Below are positions 7,495 through 8,744 of a DNA stretch of 8,744 bases, piece by piece. The position numbers and the translations under genes are program-made. The number at the start of each line of letters is the position of its first letter. The first letter of the stretch is position 1. The notes below the pieces were generated by a model, which saw only the letters and a list, made by a program, of their open reading frames with translations, was not told the DNA's origin and did not search any database. The stretch spans positions 1 to 8,744 of the forward strand of contig DITF01000270.1 of the NCBI GenBank assembly GCA_002422125.1. Reading direction: 5' to 3'. This stretch comes from a bacterium UBP17_UBA6191. Its GTDB lineage: Bacteria > Muiribacteriota > UBA6191.

Positions 7495-7513
7495 ACCATC
7501 AGACTGTGGATAT

Positions 7514-7837
7514 ATGAACAGTGCATGGGTGTACTTGGTCGTGGCTGGCCTTCTGGAAATTTGCTGGGCCATAGGGCTAAAATATACAGACGGATTCACC
7601 CGCTTGTGGCCCAGTATTTTTACAATTGTTGCTCTCATTGCCAGCATGTTTTTTCTGGCAAAAGCCGCCCAGACCTTACCCATAGGCACTGCCTATGCGG
7701 TGTGGGTAGGAATCGGAGCCTTAGGTGCGGCTATTCTGGGGATTTTTCTGTTTCAGGAGCCAGTGTCTCTGTCACGAATTGGTTTTTTGTTAATGCTATT
7801 TATTTCCATTCTTGGTCTGAAGCTCACCAGTGAGTGA
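7514..7837 (+). CDS. sugE: SMR-family guanidinium exporter Gdx (SugE)
   Basis: A 107-residue protein with four membrane helices, the full length of the small multidrug resistance family. These proteins form antiparallel dimers in the inner membrane and exchange protons for substrate. It belongs to the Gdx/SugE branch rather than EmrE: AGLLEICWAIGLKYT, GTAYAVWVGIGALGAA and the GLKL end match SugE closely. The central proton and substrate Glu is E15. W18, S44, Y61 and W64 fall at the places of the guanidinium-site residues of Gdx (E13, W16, S42, Y59, W62) with a constant offset of two. Guanidinium export is therefore the likely role, with some small quaternary ammonium compounds also possible. 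It begins 19 bases after the peptidase stop with only a weak TGGA before the ATG, so it is probably read from the upstream transcript. Only 19 bases are available upstream, so it has no guanidine riboswitch of its own. Confidence 0.93.
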   Translation: MNSAWVYLVVAGLLEICWAIGLKYTDGFTRLWPSIFTIVALIASMFFLAKAAQTLPIGTAYAVWVGIGALGAAILGIFLFQEPVSLSRIGFLLMLFISILGLKLTSE

Positions 7838-7844
7838 GGGGGAG
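7838..7844 (+). promoter_or_regulatory. Ribosome binding site choosing the GTG 7851 start of the glycosyltransferase
   Basis: GGGGGAG lies six bases before GTG 7851-7853. The alternative upstream GTG at 7830, inside the end of sugE, has no comparable site, so the shorter protein is preferred. Confidence 0.6.
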
Positions 7845-7850
7845 TTTGGG

Positions 7851-8690
7851 GTGTTCAGCACCGATTCTTGTGTTGTGGTTCTGGTTGCCACCTGGCCTCG
7901 AACAGATTTATTGTGCCGCCGTTCTTTGCCAACTATTGCTAATCAGACCTATCGACCGGAGGCGATTGTGATCGTTTCTGACCGGCAAGATTTGACAGTG
8001 GTAGAAAAAGAGAATGTTCTAGCGGTGCTTGATGAACAACCCGTATTTTTTTTACGCAACACTGGTGAGCCGGGTGTTTCAGATACTTGGAATACAGGGA
8101 TTGACTTCATCAAACGTCACTGGCCCACAGCCTATGTTGCGATACTTGATGACGATGACCAGTGGTGTTCTGAACATTTGCTGTCTTGTGTTACCGTTGC
8201 AACCAAGCAAGACTATCCTGATGTTGTGCTTTCAGGCATACAAATGCTACTCAATGGAATGAGGCTAGAGAGTTGTCCTTTAGAGACGGTTTGTGTAGAG
8301 GACTTTTTACACACTAACCCAGGCTGGCAGGGTAGCAACACCTTTGTGAAAGTAATGACATTGGTCAGAGCAGGTAAATTTAGACGAGATTTGGTGAGTA
8401 CCAATGATAGGGATTTGGCCATTCGTCTTTTAGATTTACCTGATATAACTGTGGGATTTACCGGTAAAAAGACAGTCACATGGCATGGGGGAGAAAGGCA
8501 AGATGCCTTATCTCAACCAGGGTCGCAAAAAAAACTCATGGGTTTGGCTATGTTTTACAACTTGTATGCTCACCGAATGAATCCAAATGTACGCGAAATG
8601 TTTTTTCATCGTTGTTTGAATGTTTTTGGCTTCAGTGAGCGACAAATCATGGAGAATTGCCACAATGGAGCGGATTTATCATCCTTTTGA
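7851..8690 (+). CDS. Family 2 (GT-A fold) glycosyltransferase
   Basis: A 279-residue soluble protein with no signal peptide or membrane helix. It opens with the GT2 nucleotide-binding strand and loop (VVVLVATWPRTDLL, about 8-21), then SLPTIANQTYRPEAIVIVSD. It next has the TWNTGIDF helix and the metal and sugar-nucleotide motif ILDDDDQW (D100-D103). A later acidic segment, STNDRDLAIRL (about 183-193), is where GT-A enzymes place the acceptor-side or base residue, and WHGGERQ (211-217) may close over the nucleotide. It should transfer a sugar from a nucleotide donor in the cytoplasm; donor and acceptor cannot be told from sequence. The start at 7851 is chosen for its Shine-Dalgarno; a GTG at 7830 would add seven residues and overlap sugE. 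It is 13 bases after sugE in the same orientation, so it is likely the third gene of the peptidase operon. No polysaccharide or glycan cluster is visible around it. Confidence 0.82.
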   Translation: MFSTDSCVVVLVATWPRTDLLCRRSLPTIANQTYRPEAIVIVSDRQDLTVVEKENVLAVLDEQPVFFLRNTGEPGVSDTWNTGIDFIKRHWPTAYVAILDDDDQWCSEHLLSCVTVATKQDYPDVVLSGIQMLLNGMRLESCPLETVCVEDFLHTNPGWQGSNTFVKVMTLVRAGKFRRDLVSTNDRDLAIRLLDLPDITVGFTGKKTVTWHGGERQDALSQPGSQKKLMGLAMFYNLYAHRMNPNVREMFFHRCLNVFGFSERQIMENCHNGADLSSF

Positions 8691-8744
8691 ACCACAAATT
8701 TTCAAAAATCTATTGTGCTTGAGAAACACTACGATTGAGAAGCC
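8691..8744. other. Non-coding end of window
   Basis: Fifty-four bases after the glycosyltransferase stop. They hold an imperfect inverted repeat (CACAAATTTT at 8693-8702, with AAAAT and TTGTG beyond) but no following T-run, so no convincing terminator. No gene start is visible. Confidence 0.4.

Noticed and set aside
7495..7513. Guanidine riboswitch directly before sugE
   Set aside because: Only 19 bases separate sugE from the peptidase stop, too short for any known guanidine aptamer, and no ACGG-type loops are seen.
7525..7833. A 102-codon open frame overlapping sugE in another frame
   Set aside because: Shadow of sugE: it lacks family motifs and a start signal, whereas the sugE frame matches its family end to end.
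8693..8717. Imperfect inverted repeat after the glycosyltransferase as a terminator
   Set aside because: The stem is AT-rich with a three-base bulge and is followed by CTTGAG rather than a T-run.

Overview
The window looks like the chromosome of a Gram-negative bacterium with moderate GC (mid-40s percent by eye). It has secreted and membrane-bound sensory proteins, GTG as well as ATG starts, and tightly packed genes. The HNH proteins at the left edge resemble a repeated HNH family I associate with Bdellovibrio-like and Oligoflexia bacteria, so I lean towards Bdellovibrionota. This is a weak guess, because there is no rRNA or other marker gene.

Layout. (1) Positions 1-342 hold the C-terminal end of an HNH-nuclease protein that runs off the left edge. 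Positions 407-610 hold a decayed second copy of the same kind of domain, with the middle of the HNH motif deleted. (2) Positions 629-5766 on the minus strand hold two large paralogous membrane proteins, each ending in a class III nucleotidyl cyclase domain, joined by a one-base stop/start overlap (TAATG). (3) Divergent from these, 5788-8690 on the plus strand holds a likely operon: a secreted S41-type serine peptidase with a PDZ domain, a small Gdx/SugE guanidinium exporter, and a family 2 glycosyltransferase. The gaps between them are 19 and 13 bases. No RNA genes, CRISPR arrays or insertion sequences were seen.

The most striking point is the cyclase pair. The downstream protein (781 aa) keeps both metal-binding aspartates (D617, D661) but has lost every substrate and transition-state residue of class III cyclases. 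The upstream protein (930 aa) is the mirror image. It has lost both metal aspartates (G767, H811) but keeps the purine-selecting Lys and Thr (K807, T872), the catalytic Asn and Arg (N879, R883), and the C-terminal phosphate-contact Lys. Neither should work as a homodimer, but together they can form exactly one complete active site. This is the logic of the C1/C2 halves of mammalian transmembrane adenylyl cyclases. I read the pair as an obligate heterodimeric receptor cyclase that senses something outside the cytoplasmic membrane through two large unrecognised extracytoplasmic domains per subunit.

The cyclase operon has a good sigma70-like promoter that would place the transcript start on an ATG 16 codons into the longest frame, suggesting a leaderless mRNA. 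The start region is shared with the divergent peptidase gene, so the two operons may be co-regulated. This last point is inference.
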